Shown one piece after another: positions 5,094-5,516 of a DNA stretch of 5,516 nucleotides. This DNA is from Acidobacteriota bacterium (GTDB lineage Bacteria > Acidobacteriota > Vicinamibacteria > Vicinamibacterales > Fen-181), in NCBI GenBank assembly GCA_021779795.1, contig JAJXZZ010000232.1, positions 1 to 5,516 of the forward strand, in the 5' to 3' direction. The translations under genes and the position numbers were made by a program. The notes below the pieces were generated by a model. It was not told the DNA's origin and ran no database searches. It saw nothing but the letters and a program-made list of their open reading frames with translations. Every line of letters starts with the position of its first letter. Within the stretch, counting starts at the first letter, position 1.

Positions 5094-5516
5094 ATGCCGC
5101 TTGCCATCACCCGCGACGTCAGCCGCTCGATCGGGCGCTGCGAACTCACCTGCCTCGAGCGGGCGCCGATCGACGTGGCGCGCGCCCGCGCGCAGCACGC
5201 GCAGTACCGCGAGGCGCTGCGTCGCCTCGGGCTCGACGTCGTCTGCCTGCCGGAGGAGCCGGACCTTCCCGACGCGGTCTTCGTGGAGGACACGGCCGTC
5301 GTGCTCGACGAGGTGGCCGTGATGACCAACCCGGGCGCCGCCTCGCGCCGGCCCGAGGTGGAGTCGGTCGCCCGCGCGCTGGGCGGCCATCGCCGGCTGC
5401 TGCGCCTCGCGCCCCCCGCCACGCTCGACGGCGGCGACGTGCTCGCCGTCGGCCGGTCGATCTACGTCGGCCTCTCGTCGCGCACGAGCGGCGCGGCCGT
5501 GGCCGCGCTGCGCGCG
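5094..5516 (+). CDS. Dimethylarginine dimethylaminohydrolase (DDAH), N-terminal half (3' end outside window)
   Basis: DDAH hydrolyses N-omega-methylated arginines to citrulline and methylamines and belongs to the guanidino-modifying (amidinotransferase-fold) enzymes. The 141 codons run open to the window edge, about half of a usual 255-285. Family blocks are CELTCLERAPIDVARARAQH (16-35), LPDAVFVEDTAVV (58-70), NPGAASRR (79-86), ATLDGGDVLAVGR (109-121) and IYVGLSSRT (123-131). By recalled alignment with human DDAH1, D60, E65, D66, R85 and R130 match its D73, E78, D79, R98 and R145 substrate-site residues, with identical spacing from D60 to R85. The catalytic His and Cys lie beyond the window, so activity cannot be confirmed. 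The usual TRPGA reads TNPGA here. The ATG is supported by GGGGAGA at 5079-5085. A related agmatine or arginine deiminase is less likely because of the DDAH-specific SRR and TLDGGD blocks. Confidence 0.9.
   Translation, partial: MPLAITRDVSRSIGRCELTCLERAPIDVARARAQHAQYREALRRLGLDVVCLPEEPDLPDAVFVEDTAVVLDEVAVMTNPGAASRRPEVESVARALGGHRRLLRLAPPATLDGGDVLAVGRSIYVGLSSRTSGAAVAALRA

Noticed and set aside
4961..5422. N-terminal extension of the MFS protein to 670 residues
   Set aside because: The added sequence is hydrophilic, unrelated to MFS proteins, and lies opposite the DDAH gene. The ATG at 4960 places TM1 at the normal distance.

Overview
This is a high-GC window, with G/C strongly favoured at third codon positions, carrying ordinary bacterial housekeeping genes. 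It reads left to right as the end of gapA (GAPDH), pgk, tpiA, secG and a tRNA-Leu gene, all on the + strand. An EmrB/QacA-type (DHA2) MFS exporter follows on the - strand, and the window ends inside a + strand dimethylarginine dimethylaminohydrolase (DDAH) gene. The gap-pgk-tpi-secG order is a classic bacterial arrangement. GC content, GTG starts, repeat-filled intergenic gaps and a eukaryote-like DDAH would fit Acidobacteriota (for example Vicinamibacteria), but that placement is inference; the sequence alone does not prove it.

Region by region: 1-444 is the C-terminal half of GAPDH. 445-608 is a gap largely filled by two abutting tandem arrays, a 7-mer (5 copies) and an 8-mer (11 copies). 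609-1799 is pgk. 1800-1933 is a GC-rich gap with no convincing signal. 1934-2701 is tpiA. A perfect TATAAT overlaps the tpiA stop codon, and a strong hairpin lies between it and secG (2802-3119). A plausible tRNA promoter (3128-3157) precedes tRNA-Leu(GAG) at 3186-3272. A palindromic intergenic repeat (3271-3396) begins at the encoded CCA end of the tRNA and fills the space to the stop codon of the convergent MFS gene (3410-4960, - strand). The 133-base divergent region 4961-5093 holds a candidate promoter and dyad for the MFS gene and the ribosome binding site of the DDAH gene (5094 to window end).

How the genes work together: GAPDH, PGK and TPI catalyse adjacent reactions of lower glycolysis/gluconeogenesis, interconverting triose phosphates and 3-phosphoglycerate with ATP and NADH exchange. 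SecG is an accessory subunit of the SecYEG translocon; it is often found next to tpiA without a metabolic link. The MFS exporter and DDAH are divergent and share a control region, but nothing here shows that they act together.

I see no convincing new multi-gene system. The points most worth a second look are the non-coding ones: the double tandem array upstream of pgk, the promoter/hairpin pair between tpiA and secG, and the palindromic repeat fused to the tRNA 3' end.
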